The notes: generated from the letters alone by a model not told the origin. Counted from the stretch's first letter, positions 31,862 to 40,494 are shown. The stretch is 64,000 bases of DNA from Brevibacillus brevis (GCF_900637055.1 NZ_LR134338.1:4987001-5051000), one strand, 5' to 3'. Numbers and translations are program-made.

Positions 31862-32591
31862 CCTCATTAAGCAGCCAATCCTTAATCGCTGCCACCGTTT
31901 GCTGCCACTGCTCCTGCGGGGTAATGGCAGCGGGCTGGTCGCCCTCCTGCGATCCATAGCTACCGAACTGGGAGTGGTTCCCCCCTTCTATGGACATGTA
32001 CACGGTACGCTCCGGCAAATACTGCTTGCTATCCTCAAACGCTTTCATATCGATCACACCATCACGAGATCCAATTAAAGACAGCACAGGCAAATTCGCG
32101 GTCTTTAAGTTTCCCTGCCTGTTCGGATACGCCCCCAATAAAAACACACCCTTGATTCGGTCTGGATGGTTTGCTGCGAATTGTGCTGCCATGGTCCCAC
32201 CGAGCGAATGTCCTCCGATGACAAACGTTTTATTTGGGTACGCCTTTAATACTTGTGTGGCCCGCGTCATATCACTTACAGCCAAATTCAGCGGCATTCG
32301 TGCGAGAAAAACATGATAGCCGTAACCTGCCAAGGCACGGGCAATCGGTGCATAGCTCTCCGGTTTGACCAGTGCTCCTGGATATAAGATGAGTCCCGGT
32401 TCGCGTGACTCCCCGCCTTGGAAAATAATCCAGTCATTCGTATCCATGACCGTAATCCCTTCACCGCCTTGCATGGCCGTTAACGCTGCTTGATCGGGCT
32501 GATATGGCTGCAAATACCATATAGCCAGACAAATGGCTCCAAGTGTCACCAATACGATTGCCTGAAACCACTTTTTGCGTGCTTGACTCAT
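31839..32591 (-). CDS. Alpha/beta hydrolase, membrane-anchored
   Basis: 250 residues. One N-terminal transmembrane helix (about 9-28) tethers an alpha/beta hydrolase domain that probably faces outside. The nucleophile elbow is GGHSLGGTMAA, the acid lies in SRDGVIDM and the histidine in EGGNHSQFGSYG. The substrate is unknown; related proteins are annotated as carboxylesterases or peptidase-like hydrolases. The start is ATG 32591 behind GAGGTGG. Its 3' end overlaps the convergent S24-fold gene by 23 bases. Confidence 0.78.
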   Translation of the reverse strand: MSQARKKWFQAIVLVTLGAICLAIWYLQPYQPDQAALTAMQGGEGITVMDTNDWIIFQGGESREPGLILYPGALVKPESYAPIARALAGYGYHVFLARMPLNLAVSDMTRATQVLKAYPNKTFVIGGHSLGGTMAAQFAANHPDRIKGVFLLGAYPNRQGNLKTANLPVLSLIGSRDGVIDMKAFEDSKQYLPERTVYMSIEGGNHSQFGSYGSQEGDQPAAITPQEQWQQTVAAIKDWLLNEVTMMNVE

Positions 32592-32684
32592 CCTACCCAC
32601 CTCGTTTCCGTTCCCATGCATGATGCTACTTATTATGTCTTAAACACTCTGCGCATGTGCATGAATTGTAAATCTCGACAATTT

Positions 32685-32734
32685 CGTGGTGTTGACGAAC
32701 TGATTTCGTCATAGTAGTATTTAAAAATACTACT
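32685..32734 (+). promoter_or_regulatory. Promoter and palindromic operator of the inositol monophosphatase-like gene
   Basis: A TTGACG -35 (beginning near 32690) and a TAGTAT -10, 17 bases apart, precede the gene. A palindrome with 10-base arms, AGTAGTATTT-AA-AAATACTACT (32713-32734), covers the -10 and start region, as expected of a repressor site. The regulator is not identified. Confidence 0.6.
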
Positions 32735-32796
32735 CAAATTTGTTTAGAGGTTTTGCTCATGATTGTCTACCAAAAAGAGAAGGGATGGGAATTGTT

Positions 32797-33597
32797 ATGA
32801 ATCAACAGGATGTGCAATTTTGCGAGGAACTGGTAAGAAGCGTTGGAAAGGAGCTGCTAGTGGAATTTGAAAAAGGCGCGCCCTGCCACAGCAAGGCAGC
32901 AATGTCTAAACGCTTTGAAGAGGTGAATCCTGTAGTTGAAGCTCGATTGAAGCGCTCATTGTCCGAGCGTTTCCCCACCTATGAATTCTCTGACGCGGAA
33001 TTCGATCTGGCTGCACAGGAAAAGCCTGAATTCACAAGTCCTTATTGGGTGATGGATGCAATCGATGGAGCGGTCCACTTTCTGCAAAATATGCCGATGT
33101 GGGCTACCTCCCTCTGCCTGATTGACGGAGGACGCACGGTTGTTTCTTTTGTCTATGATCCATGCCGTGATGAGCTGTTTACAGCCATTGACGGACGCGG
33201 AGCTTTTCTAAACGGACAAAAAATCAGTACCTCATCCAAATCGCAGCTGAGTGAGTGCATTCTCGGCACGCTCTTTGCTTCCTCCGAGCCGATGAACCTC
33301 TTGGTCGGAAAGTATACGGCGAATTCCTTGACGCGAGTGATGCCAGAAGCTTTTGCCATCCGCATGCAAGGCGCAGTATCACTCCATCTCGCCTACGTGG
33401 CGTGTGGACGACTCGACGGTTACTGGGAATACGGTGAAGGGGTGTATGATTGGCTGGCTGGTGCTCTTTTGGTCCAGGAAGCCGGAGGCAAAATTACGGA
33501 TACGCAAGGAAATGATTTTTGCTGGAAAAGCACAGGCATCGTAGCAGCAGGCTCGTCCATCCACCCTAAACTGATCCAATTGACCCCAGCTTCCTAA
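32797..33597 (+). CDS. Inositol monophosphatase family protein
   Basis: 266-residue Mg2+-dependent phosphatase of the inositol monophosphatase/SuhB/CysQ group. The metal motif reads VMDAIDGAVHF where the family has D-P-x-D-G-T, and the second site is EYGEGVYDWLAGALLVQEAG, close to the WDxAAG consensus. The first glutamate site (SDAEFD) replaces the usual GEE. With two of three sites altered, activity or substrate may be atypical. A GGGATGGGA region precedes ATG 32797; an ATG four codons earlier is possible. The promoter contains a strong palindrome, so the gene is probably repressed under normal conditions. Confidence 0.75.
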   Translation: MNQQDVQFCEELVRSVGKELLVEFEKGAPCHSKAAMSKRFEEVNPVVEARLKRSLSERFPTYEFSDAEFDLAAQEKPEFTSPYWVMDAIDGAVHFLQNMPMWATSLCLIDGGRTVVSFVYDPCRDELFTAIDGRGAFLNGQKISTSSKSQLSECILGTLFASSEPMNLLVGKYTANSLTRVMPEAFAIRMQGAVSLHLAYVACGRLDGYWEYGEGVYDWLAGALLVQEAGGKITDTQGNDFCWKSTGIVAAGSSIHPKLIQLTPAS

Positions 33598-33603
33598 CAG
33601 ACA

Positions 33604-33642
33604 GATAAAAAGGGTGAGCCTATGCGCATCACCCTTTATCCT
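33604..33642. terminator. Bidirectional terminator between the IMPase-like and CGNR genes
   Basis: AAAGGGTGA pairs with TCACCCTTT; A and T runs on both sides. It overlaps the last codons of the CGNR gene. Confidence 0.78.
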
Positions 33643-34186
33643 TTTTCCGCTCACGAAAACGGCGCACCTTCATCAAGTTTCCGCACATTTTGTCATCACA
33701 CCAGCGGCGCACCCGGTTGCGGCTTTCATCATAAAACACCCAGCGGCAATCCTCGTTGTCACATATTTTGATTCGCTCCAGATGCTGCGGGGCAAGCAAC
33801 TCCGCGAAAGAAGCCGCAATTTGTGCCATGACGAGGGGCCAACCCTCTGTTGAGCTAACATGCTTTTGCCTGTAGCCGCCCTCCTCATCTACATACAACA
33901 CCTGCATATGAAAAGGGGCGAGAGCCAACGTGTTGTTCAATTCCGCAAGGTCCTCCTCTTGGAATCGGTCTCCACGGACAACGGCTTCCAGCATACGTCT
34001 CAAGCGTTCGCGCAATTGCAAAAGAGACGCGGCACACTCCTCCTTCATCGGCAACGGAGCAGTTAGATTGTATGTTTGCAAAAAGGATGTCAGCCATTCC
34101 TGGTTCTCCAAGCGATTTTCCGCACGACCAGAACCGCGCCAATCACGCCAATCACTATTTAAAAAATCGATACAAAGCCAGTCCAT
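33629..34186 (-). CDS. CGNR zinc-finger (ABATE domain) putative stress-related transcription factor
   Basis: 185 residues. The N-terminal 130 match the ABATE domain (putative stress-induced transcription factor), starting MDWLCIDFLNSD. The C-terminus is a CGNR zinc finger: KICDNEDCRWVFYDESRN, then RRWCDDKMCGNLMKVRRFR, giving four cysteines and the family CGN signature. The protein is thought to bind DNA, but targets are unknown. ATG 34186 has an AGGAG site. It stands alone and converges on the IMPase-like gene. Confidence 0.8.
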   Translation of the reverse strand: MDWLCIDFLNSDWRDWRGSGRAENRLENQEWLTSFLQTYNLTAPLPMKEECAASLLQLRERLRRMLEAVVRGDRFQEEDLAELNNTLALAPFHMQVLYVDEEGGYRQKHVSSTEGWPLVMAQIAASFAELLAPQHLERIKICDNEDCRWVFYDESRNRVRRWCDDKMCGNLMKVRRFRERKKDKG

Positions 34187-34354
34187 GTCATCATCTCTCC
34201 TGACGAAACCCTTCATTTTTCTCTCTTGTATGACTATACAGGATATGGTAATATCTATTTGTAACTATCGTAATTTAATTAACTGGTTACAAGTTCATTT
34301 CTTACTGCTATTATAGCGTTTCATCAATCTGTTTCACAGACGAGGAGGAAGCGT

Positions 34355-34849
34355 ATGAATCGGAAGGAATTGCTTTTGCACGGATGGGAATGTACGTATG
34401 ACAAGGAAGACTGGTATCCACCCTTAAAAGAAGCGCTTTCCGGAGTGTCAGCTGCCGAGGCTAGCTGGCGCCCTGTGGGAGAAGCAGCCAACACGATCTG
34501 GGAAAACGTCAGCCACCTTCTTTATTACAAAGAACGCCTGCTGCATCGTCTATTGGGCACCGAATTTCCTGGCTCCGCTGAAACGAACGATGATACCTTC
34601 ATCCCATCCGGCGGTCCAGATGATGAAAACGCTTGGCAAGCTACCCTTTTGCAAATGGAAAGCGTCCATCGCCACATTCATGAAAAGCTTTCCTTGCTGA
34701 CAGACGAGGATTTAAATCAGACGGCTACCTATACGCCCATCTACCAAACCGTGATGAGTCTCGTCCTGCATGATGCGTTTCATACGGGACAAATCGTCCA
34801 AATTCGCAAGCTGCATGGCTCTTGGCCTGCCAGACGCTCATTTGAATAA
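34355..34849 (+). CDS. DinB family protein
   Basis: 164-residue four-helix-bundle protein of the DinB/DfsB superfamily (metal-binding, thiol-transferase-like). Metal-ligand histidines fit in ENVSHLLYYKERLL and VLHDAFHTGQIVQIR, the typical spacing. Some members are bacillithiol or mycothiol S-transferases that conjugate toxins, others are uncharacterised. Bacillithiol-linked detoxification is plausible in a Bacillota but not shown. A GAGGAGGAAG site precedes the ATG. Length is normal (about 160). Confidence 0.8.
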   Translation: MNRKELLLHGWECTYDKEDWYPPLKEALSGVSAAEASWRPVGEAANTIWENVSHLLYYKERLLHRLLGTEFPGSAETNDDTFIPSGGPDDENAWQATLLQMESVHRHIHEKLSLLTDEDLNQTATYTPIYQTVMSLVLHDAFHTGQIVQIRKLHGSWPARRSFE

Positions 34850-34932
34850 CAAAATTTCACATTGATTAATCACAAACAATCCTTTATAGTGAATGAATCA
34901 CATAATTTCATACATGTTATCCTCATCTTTCA

Positions 34933-35190
34933 CGGTGAGGATAGAGGTCGCGGCTTTTATATCATCCTGTACGAGATTCAGAGAAAATCAATGACTCCAG
35001 GTAAGGAAAATCCGCCGAAGCTCATATCGCGTCTCTGTGCGATTGGGTTGGGGCTGTACTCGAAAGGGGCAGAACTGTCACGTTTGCATGCCAAGCAAAC
35101 GTGGTGAGCTATCTTCAGTGAAGGCTTGGTGGGGATTGGATGATACCGCCCTATGCCATTTTTTTGGCTATGGCGGTTTTTTCGTTTCCG
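34933..35190 (+). promoter_or_regulatory. Lysine riboswitch (L box) with terminator
   Basis: The leader carries the lysine-riboswitch hallmarks in order: GATAGAGGTCGCGG near 34936, GGAAAATCCGCCGAAG near 35005, a GGTTGGGGCTGTACTCGAA segment near 35045 and the closing GTGGTGAGCTATC near 35100. The intrinsic terminator ACCGCCCTATGCC/GGCTATGGCGGT plus TTTTTT (35149-35187) follows. Lysine binding favours the terminator, switching off the permease gene. This explains the 383-base gap before the permease. Confidence 0.9.
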
Positions 35191-35232
35191 ACCTTCCTTC
35201 TCAAAAATCAAGAAAGGTCGTGCAAGCAGCTT

Positions 35233-36681
35233 ATGTCACAGAATCAATTGCAACGTGGTTTAAAAGCCCGACACCTGACGATGATCGCCATCGGCGGTTC
35301 GATTGGGACGGGATTGTTTCTCGCCAGCGGAGGCTCGATCCATTCCGCCGGACCAGGTGGAGCTTTAGTCGCCTATCTCGCTATTAGTATCATGGTTTAC
35401 TTCTTGATGACCAGCTTGGGGGAAATGGCGGCCTTCATGCCTGTGTCCGGTTCGTTTTCGACGTATGCCACACGGTTCGTCGATCCATCTCTCGGTTTTG
35501 CTCTCGGCTGGAACTATTGGTACAACTGGGCCATTACCATTGCCGTCGAGCTTTCAGCTTCCGCACTCATTATGAAATATTGGTTCCCGGATACCCCAGC
35601 GATATTGTGGAGCGCTTTATTCCTCGGATTGCTGTTTGCCTTGAATCTCCTGTCTGTGAAAGCCTATGGAGAATCTGAATATTGGTTTGCTTTGATTAAA
35701 GTAGTAACGGTTATCGTCTTTATAATTGTCGGTGTGTTGATGATTTTTGGCATTATGGGCGGCCAAGCAGTCGGCTTCCAAAACTTCACCAAAGGCGACG
35801 CGCCATTCAATGGCGGCTTCATGGCCCTGCTCGGTGTCTTTATGATTGCCGGATTCTCTTTCCAAGGGACAGAGCTCGTTGGTGTCGCAGCTGGGGAGAG
35901 CGAAGACCCTGCCCGCAACATTCCAAAGGCCATCCGTCAAATTTTTTGGCGCATTCTGCTCTTCTACATCCTCGCTATTTTGATCATCGGGTTGTTGGTT
36001 CCATACGATAATCCAAATCTGATTAGTGGCGACCTTACGGATATTGCAATCAGTCCGTTTACGATTGTTTTTGAAAATGCAGGTTTTGCTTTTGCAGCCT
36101 CCGTCATGAATGCCGTTATTCTTACGTCTGTATTGTCTGCTGGTAACTCTGGCATGTACGCCTCTACACGCATGCTGTGGAACTTGGCGAAAGAAGGAAA
36201 AGCACCAAAATGGTTCGCAAAAGTAACAAGTAACGGCGTACCGATCAATGCTTTGATCTTGACTGCGCTCATCGGCGCCCTTGCTTTTCTGTCCTCCCTG
36301 TTTGGGGAAGGCGAGGTGTATGTCTGGCTATTGAATGCGTCCGGTATGTCAGGCTTCATCGCTTGGCTGGGAATTGCCATTAGTCACTACCGTTTCCGCA
36401 AAGCGTTTATCGCTCAGGGCCGTGACTTAAGCGAACTGCCTTATCGGGCAAAGTGGTTCCCGTTTGGACCGATTTTTGCTTTCATCATTTGCTGCATCGT
36501 TATTTTGGGGCAAAACTACTCCGCATTCATGGGTGGAACAATCGACTGGTATGGCGTCCTGGTCTCTTACATTGGCCTGCCACTTTTCTTAATCATTTGG
36601 CTCGCTTATAAAATCACGCAAAAGACCAAGATCGTCCCTCTTGAACAAGTAGACTTCAGCATGGATGAATACACGAAATAA
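35233..36681 (+). CDS. lysP: Lysine-type amino acid permease (APC superfamily)
   Basis: 482-residue membrane protein with 12 predicted helices and the APC signature of the first helix, MIAIGGSIGTGLFLASGGSI. FSFQGTELVGVAAGESEDP is the typical sixth-helix region of basic and neutral amino acid permeases such as LysP and YvsH. Control by a lysine riboswitch makes lysine the probable substrate. Translation must start after the terminator, and ATG 35233 is the first suitable codon, with AGAAAGG 15 bases upstream, a long spacing. A terminator follows the gene. Confidence 0.88.
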   Translation: MSQNQLQRGLKARHLTMIAIGGSIGTGLFLASGGSIHSAGPGGALVAYLAISIMVYFLMTSLGEMAAFMPVSGSFSTYATRFVDPSLGFALGWNYWYNWAITIAVELSASALIMKYWFPDTPAILWSALFLGLLFALNLLSVKAYGESEYWFALIKVVTVIVFIIVGVLMIFGIMGGQAVGFQNFTKGDAPFNGGFMALLGVFMIAGFSFQGTELVGVAAGESEDPARNIPKAIRQIFWRILLFYILAILIIGLLVPYDNPNLISGDLTDIAISPFTIVFENAGFAFAASVMNAVILTSVLSAGNSGMYASTRMLWNLAKEGKAPKWFAKVTSNGVPINALILTALIGALAFLSSLFGEGEVYVWLLNASGMSGFIAWLGIAISHYRFRKAFIAQGRDLSELPYRAKWFPFGPIFAFIICCIVILGQNYSAFMGGTIDWYGVLVSYIGLPLFLIIWLAYKITQKTKIVPLEQVDFSMDEYTK

Positions 36682-36696
36682 TAGAAGAAAAATTAC

Positions 36697-36728
36697 GGAC
36701 TTCCGTTATCTGAACGGGAGTCCTTTTT
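36697..36728 (+). terminator. Intrinsic terminator of lysP
   Basis: GGACTTCCGTT pairs with AACGGGAGTCC, followed by TTTTT. Confidence 0.85.
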
Positions 36729-36899
36729 CATGTTTGCCAGCATATTTAAAACTGCCCAAAAATAGCCGATAGTATAGACAAGAAGCAATTGAGATCCGTT
36801 TCCTTCCGTTCCCACAACTCATCCCAGTCATCTGATAAAAGGTAACCATGATCTCCTTCCATCACGACTGAACATGAATCCATGTGAGGAGAGTAGAAC

Positions 36900-37760
36900 A
36901 TGCACATCCAATCGAATACCCGCTACCTTACACCCCAGCTATCAACTAACCAAGCTGCACCCAAAATGGTGACAGGACCTCGTCTAGGATTGCCCGAGCA
37001 CGATACAGTAGACCTTCGTTCTCACCAGGCACGTGAGCTCCCTGCTGGTGTCATCGAACATCATAGCGTCCAATTTTTCTTTAGCACAGAGATTAATGAG
37101 CGTTTGGATAAACTTTTTGCAGATAAACCGCCCGAGGCTCGCAAAGCCTTTGACCACATCCTGGAGCAAAATTTTTTCAACTCCCAATCCACCTACACGG
37201 AGGAAGAAAGAGCTGCTTTGGTAGAAGCCGGTTTAACCCAAGGCAAATATTTGGCAGAACAATTCATGACTGACGATGAAAATGCTGCTGAATTTTTGGA
37301 TACCCTCCATCTGCTCGCTGGCGTTGCCAAAACACGGAAGGCTGACCCTGCCACTGGCAGTGTCAGCTACGTAGAGCTTCCTCAAAAACCACATGGGGCT
37401 CCGAACGACTATGTCAATCCATCCAAACTGATGGAGCGGTATGATCCAGAAGCCTACAAAAAAATGCAAGCGACTACCAATCAAACAGAGAAAGTAAGCA
37501 TGCTGATTCAATTCGTCAAAAAGCTGCAACATCGTCCAGACTGGATCTCACAATACCGGAACGAACAAGCTACGCTTCTCTCCGATTTAAAAAATACAAA
37601 AATCGCTAACCGCTTTGAGAATGTCAATACAAAGGACGCCACTGAATTTGTTCATCAAATGAATACGCTCACTGAAAATGCTTCCTTTTCTGCCTTCACA
37701 CCAATGCTACAAACGAATCTTGCTTCTTTTATGAAGATCCTGGCCAAGAAAACGAGTTAA
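36900..37760 (+). CDS. Hypothetical protein, unknown family
   Basis: 286-residue soluble, mostly helical protein with a strong GAGGAG site before the ATG. There is no signal peptide, membrane segment or recognisable motif. The first 55 residues look unstructured (Asn/Gln/Pro-rich); the remainder contains long amphipathic helices (for example EINERLDKLFADKPPEARKA and AAEFLDTLHLLAGVAKTR). I do not recognise the family. The codon usage is like that of its neighbours. The gene has its own terminator, and two small spore-protein-sized ORFs follow. A secreted-by-other-route or sporulation role is possible but unsupported. Confidence 0.6.
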   Translation: MHIQSNTRYLTPQLSTNQAAPKMVTGPRLGLPEHDTVDLRSHQARELPAGVIEHHSVQFFFSTEINERLDKLFADKPPEARKAFDHILEQNFFNSQSTYTEEERAALVEAGLTQGKYLAEQFMTDDENAAEFLDTLHLLAGVAKTRKADPATGSVSYVELPQKPHGAPNDYVNPSKLMERYDPEAYKKMQATTNQTEKVSMLIQFVKKLQHRPDWISQYRNEQATLLSDLKNTKIANRFENVNTKDATEFVHQMNTLTENASFSAFTPMLQTNLASFMKILAKKTS

Positions 37761-37779
37761 TTGCACAAAGACGATCGTC

Positions 37780-37820
37780 ACAGCCTCCGCCCGAACTTCC
37801 CTGGGACTGGGGCTGTTTTT
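37780..37820 (+). terminator. Probable terminator of the 286-residue protein gene
   Basis: ACAGCC pairs with GGCTGT at the base of a larger hairpin with an inner CCC/GGG stem, followed by TTTTTTC. Confidence 0.65.
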
Positions 37821-37906
37821 TCTTAGTACCAGTCTCGTTCCTTTTCCATTTAAGGAAATGTACAGGCAGATGGTGGACATACTAACCAGTAAAGGAGGAG
37901 ACGAAC

Positions 37907-38095
37907 ATGGACGACAATCGTGAAAACGACCTGCCTGATTTCAAACAACTGGACGACAGACTGATCGCTCAACCTCCGAATAGCCCAATCATCGCAATCC
38001 GTACCAATCTGGACAAGGAACCAAATAACGTCGACAATCCGTATGTGCAGCAAGACTCTAAATCTGGACAAAATAAGGGGGAAGCAAATGACTGA
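37907..38095 (+). CDS. Small acidic hypothetical protein
   Basis: 62 residues, strongly hydrophilic and rich in Asp, Asn, Pro and Gln, with an AAAGGAGGAG site seven bases before the ATG. No membrane segment or motif is seen; it is probably disordered. Its last codons overlap the start of the next small gene by 8 bases, so the two are translationally coupled. The family is not recognised. Confidence 0.55.
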   Translation: MDDNRENDLPDFKQLDDRLIAQPPNSPIIAIRTNLDKEPNNVDNPYVQQDSKSGQNKGEAND

Positions 38096-38234
38096 TCGCA
38101 TCTCAAAGGAAAAACCGGACATGGGTTATAACGGAAGCAATATGCATGGTTATTCCCTTACACCAAAGGAAGGGACATTGGACCAAACTGCCAAGGCGGC
38201 TGCGGAAAACAAAGAAAACAGAGAACAAGAATAG
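38088..38234 (+). CDS. Small hydrophilic hypothetical protein
   Basis: 48 residues starting at ATG 38088 behind AAGGGGGAAG, overlapping the preceding small gene. The product (MGYNGSNMHGYSLTPKEGT in the middle, then an Ala/Glu/Lys tail) is charged and probably unstructured or helical. Size and composition recall small spore-associated proteins, but there is no specific signature. A large hairpin terminator follows. Confidence 0.5.
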   Translation: MTDRISKEKPDMGYNGSNMHGYSLTPKEGTLDQTAKAAAENKENREQE

Positions 38235-38262
38235 TTCTTTCCCCACTACGAAGAACAAATCA

Positions 38263-38325
38263 AATCCCCTTTAGGAAAACAGGCAGATGCTCACTTTGCC
38301 TTTTTCCGGAAGGGGATTCTTTTGG
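38263..38325 (+). terminator. Probable terminator of the small-protein pair
   Basis: AATCCCCTT (38263-38271) pairs with AAGGGGATT (38310-38318), with inner AGGCA/TGCCT pairing, followed by CTTTT. Confidence 0.55.
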
Positions 38326-38362
38326 ATTTCTGACCAAGAACACGGTGAAAAACATTTTTTTA

Positions 38363-38422
38363 TTGACGAAATTCTGTTGGAAATATATACTTTTCATGGA
38401 TTTGATAATGAGAATCGTTATC
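38363..38422 (+). promoter_or_regulatory. Promoter and Fur box of the TolC-like gene
   Basis: TTGACG (38363-38368), 17-base spacer, TATACT (38386-38391). A Fur box, GATAATGAGAATCGTTATC (38404-38422), matches the 19-base consensus GATAATGATAATCATTATC at 17 positions and covers the start region. Iron-responsive repression is expected. Confidence 0.8.
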
Positions 38423-38455
38423 ATATTCTTGTATATATGATCAGGAGGTTGCCCC

Positions 38456-38456
38456 A
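38456..38456 (+). other. Start codon of the Fur-controlled TolC-like gene
   Basis: ATG at 38456 is preceded by AGGAGG nine bases upstream, fixing the start. Confidence 0.8.
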
Positions 38457-39511
38457 TGAAATCCAGGCTCTTCAAACACATTTACAGCACAACATTAGTC
38501 ACTTCTCTCCTCACAGGTGGCGCCCATTTGGCTCTGGCCGCTCCACTCGTGGCCACTGCTGAACAGACGGATGTTTCCCCTTTGTCGCTAGATTTCGCAG
38601 TTGAACAGGCACTAAAGAATAGCGTTGATCTGGAGGTGCTTCGGCTTGACTTAGATACTACGAAGTACGAAACATCCATCACCCTGAGAGAAAAAGCAGA
38701 AATCAAAAAAGCCGACATCATGACCTTGGCTGATGCAAAAAAGAAATTCGAAGACGCAGCCAAAGCGATCAAAGAAGTGGTTGTCGATGAAGTCGCCCTG
38801 AATACGCAAAAAAATACCCTTCAATTGCAAGTGCAAAAAGCATTCTTCGAAGTCCAATCATTAGACGCCAAAATCAAAGCGCAGAAGAAAAGCTTGCAAA
38901 GACAGTACTGGTTGGACTCCCAAGAAACAGAAGCTCACAAAAATCTTGCTGCCCTTGAAGCCAGCTACAAGCAAGCATTGGCCAAGCTCAACGATTTAAT
39001 GAATGAAAAAGCGGACAGACAATGGAAAATGATCGCCACTGATCTGACCCACCATGAGCTGCCTTCCCTGGAGCAATTGCAAGCAAAAGCTTTTGAAAAA
39101 CGTCCTGAGATGCTCAAGGCACAAGCAGAAATAGACTTTGCCCAAGTAAGAATTGATTACACAGCCGAGTATTCCGCACTCAGTACACATAAAGGTACAA
39201 TCGCAAAAAATGAGCACAAAAAAGCGGAACTGCAAAAACAAAAAACACAAAAGAAAATCGGTCAAGAAGTAAGTGACAACTATACGAAGGTACTGGCAGC
39301 GAAAAAAGCCTTAGAGGAAAGTACAACAAAGAAAGAAGCCGCATTGGAGCGCTATCAGGCAACAATCGATCAATATAGATTAGGAAAAGCATCGATGAAA
39401 GAACTGATGGAAGACGAAGCAAACCTGTTTGACTCCGAAACAAAAGCAATCGAATCGGTTTATCAATACAATCTCGCTGCTTCCACCTTGAATCAGTCAA
39501 GTGGCTATTAA
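38456..39511 (+). CDS. TolC-like (outer membrane efflux family) secreted coiled-coil protein
   Basis: 351 residues with a Sec signal peptide (cleavage near HLALAA, residue 28). The mature protein is an alpha-helical hairpin rich in Lys, Ala, Glu and Gln with long coiled coils. It has the TolC-family pattern LSLDFAVEQALKNSVDLEVL at the start and PEMLKAQAEIDFAQVRIDY and YQATIDQYRLGKASMKELM later. TolC proteins of Gram-negatives form outer-membrane export channels; Bacillota lack an outer membrane, so the role must differ, perhaps as a wall-spanning or cell-surface helical protein. A Fur box in the promoter ties it to iron starvation. No transporter gene is adjacent. Confidence 0.75.
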   Translation: MKSRLFKHIYSTTLVTSLLTGGAHLALAAPLVATAEQTDVSPLSLDFAVEQALKNSVDLEVLRLDLDTTKYETSITLREKAEIKKADIMTLADAKKKFEDAAKAIKEVVVDEVALNTQKNTLQLQVQKAFFEVQSLDAKIKAQKKSLQRQYWLDSQETEAHKNLAALEASYKQALAKLNDLMNEKADRQWKMIATDLTHHELPSLEQLQAKAFEKRPEMLKAQAEIDFAQVRIDYTAEYSALSTHKGTIAKNEHKKAELQKQKTQKKIGQEVSDNYTKVLAAKKALEESTTKKEAALERYQATIDQYRLGKASMKELMEDEANLFDSETKAIESVYQYNLAASTLNQSSGY

Positions 39512-39552
39512 TATTTCGTGTTACGAAGGATCTAATTTATTCATTTAACATA

Positions 39553-39585
39553 AAGAAGGCTTCATCCGACAGGGTGAAGCCTTTA
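39553..39585. terminator. Bidirectional terminator between the TolC-like and kinase genes
   Basis: AAGGCTTCA pairs with TGAAGCCTT across a 10-base loop, serving both convergent genes. Confidence 0.8.
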
Positions 39586-40494
39586 CTCATATAACAGCCT
39601 CTCAAAAACTCTCGGCATCACCAGACGACCGCCGTCTACACCAAAATCCTCTATGAACCACCAAGCCGACAGCACACTATGGCAATAGGCCCACGCCAAC
39701 ACTCTCTCTTTTTGCAAAGACAGCGCCTTTGTCAGCCCATCGACTCGCTGTTTCATTACTTCTTCTACCCCAACCTCGGGCAAATGGTTCAGCAAAAACG
39801 GAATCACCTCGTATTCCGTCTCCCCGATCAGCCCCTTTGGATCAATTGCCAACCACGGCTCTCTTTCTGCTCGTAAAATATTTTCATGATGAAGATCACC
39901 ATGCAGCAGACACTGTTCTTTTTGTGTGGAGAGAAGTTTTTTGTACCATCGCATGGCCTGCTCCACCATTTGTTCGGGAATTGGTCCTGTCCCCCCTTGG
40001 AAATAAGGGTGAATCTTTTCCAGTCCCACAGCCCAGTCCGCGATCGTCGGAAACGTAGCGGCAAGCTTACCAGCTCTCGAAACGGGGGTATGCATCCTTT
40101 TGATCACGTCCGCCAAGCATTCAATTCGATCGTCTTCGCTGCTCAGCTTATCCAGTGTCTCCCCTGGCATGATGCGCTCCAAAAGCATGATGCCTTTTTC
40201 CTCGTCAGCATCGAGCAGCTGCACCATTCCCCGCCCTGCAAAAGCTCGAATCACTGCTAGCTCTCTTTGCCATTCCACTCCAGGCAAACCAAGCTTTAGC
40301 ACTGCGTTTCTCCCATCCTGCAACACAACTGGTGCGACAAAGTTATAAGAAAGTGGAAATGGCTCAAGCACCTTTAGAGACCACCGTGCTTCGCAATCAG
40401 CAATCAATTCATGAAAGGAATCCAGCCATAGACGCCCCTCTTCTTTATGTACGCCCGTAATTGTTTGTATAAAATGGGGTGGCAATGAAATCAT
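39583..40494 (-). CDS. Aminoglycoside/hydroxyurea kinase-like phosphotransferase, APH(6) family
   Basis: 303 residues of the family containing streptomycin 6-kinases and hydroxyurea kinase. The catalytic loop is CLLHGDLHHENIL and the metal site WLAIDPKGLIGE; the N-lobe shows APVVLQDGRNAVLKLGLP. Enzymes of this group phosphorylate streptomycin on the 6-hydroxyl, and chromosomal copies are common in soil Bacillota. Actual resistance is not shown by sequence. ATG 40494 follows CGAGGAGGGG. A 164-base inverted-repeat element lies just upstream. Confidence 0.8.
   Translation of the reverse strand: MISLPPHFIQTITGVHKEEGRLWLDSFHELIADCEARWSLKVLEPFPLSYNFVAPVVLQDGRNAVLKLGLPGVEWQRELAVIRAFAGRGMVQLLDADEEKGIMLLERIMPGETLDKLSSEDDRIECLADVIKRMHTPVSRAGKLAATFPTIADWAVGLEKIHPYFQGGTGPIPEQMVEQAMRWYKKLLSTQKEQCLLHGDLHHENILRAEREPWLAIDPKGLIGETEYEVIPFLLNHLPEVGVEEVMKQRVDGLTKALSLQKERVLAWAYCHSVLSAWWFIEDFGVDGGRLVMPRVFERLLYE

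Noticed and set aside
35140-35232. 31-codon N-terminal extension of the lysine permease
   Set aside because: It would be translated from within the riboswitch terminator hairpin.
28798-40494. Calling the two APH-fold proteins antibiotic resistance genes
   Set aside because: Both have kinase motifs, but substrate cannot be read from sequence; they are listed as family members only.
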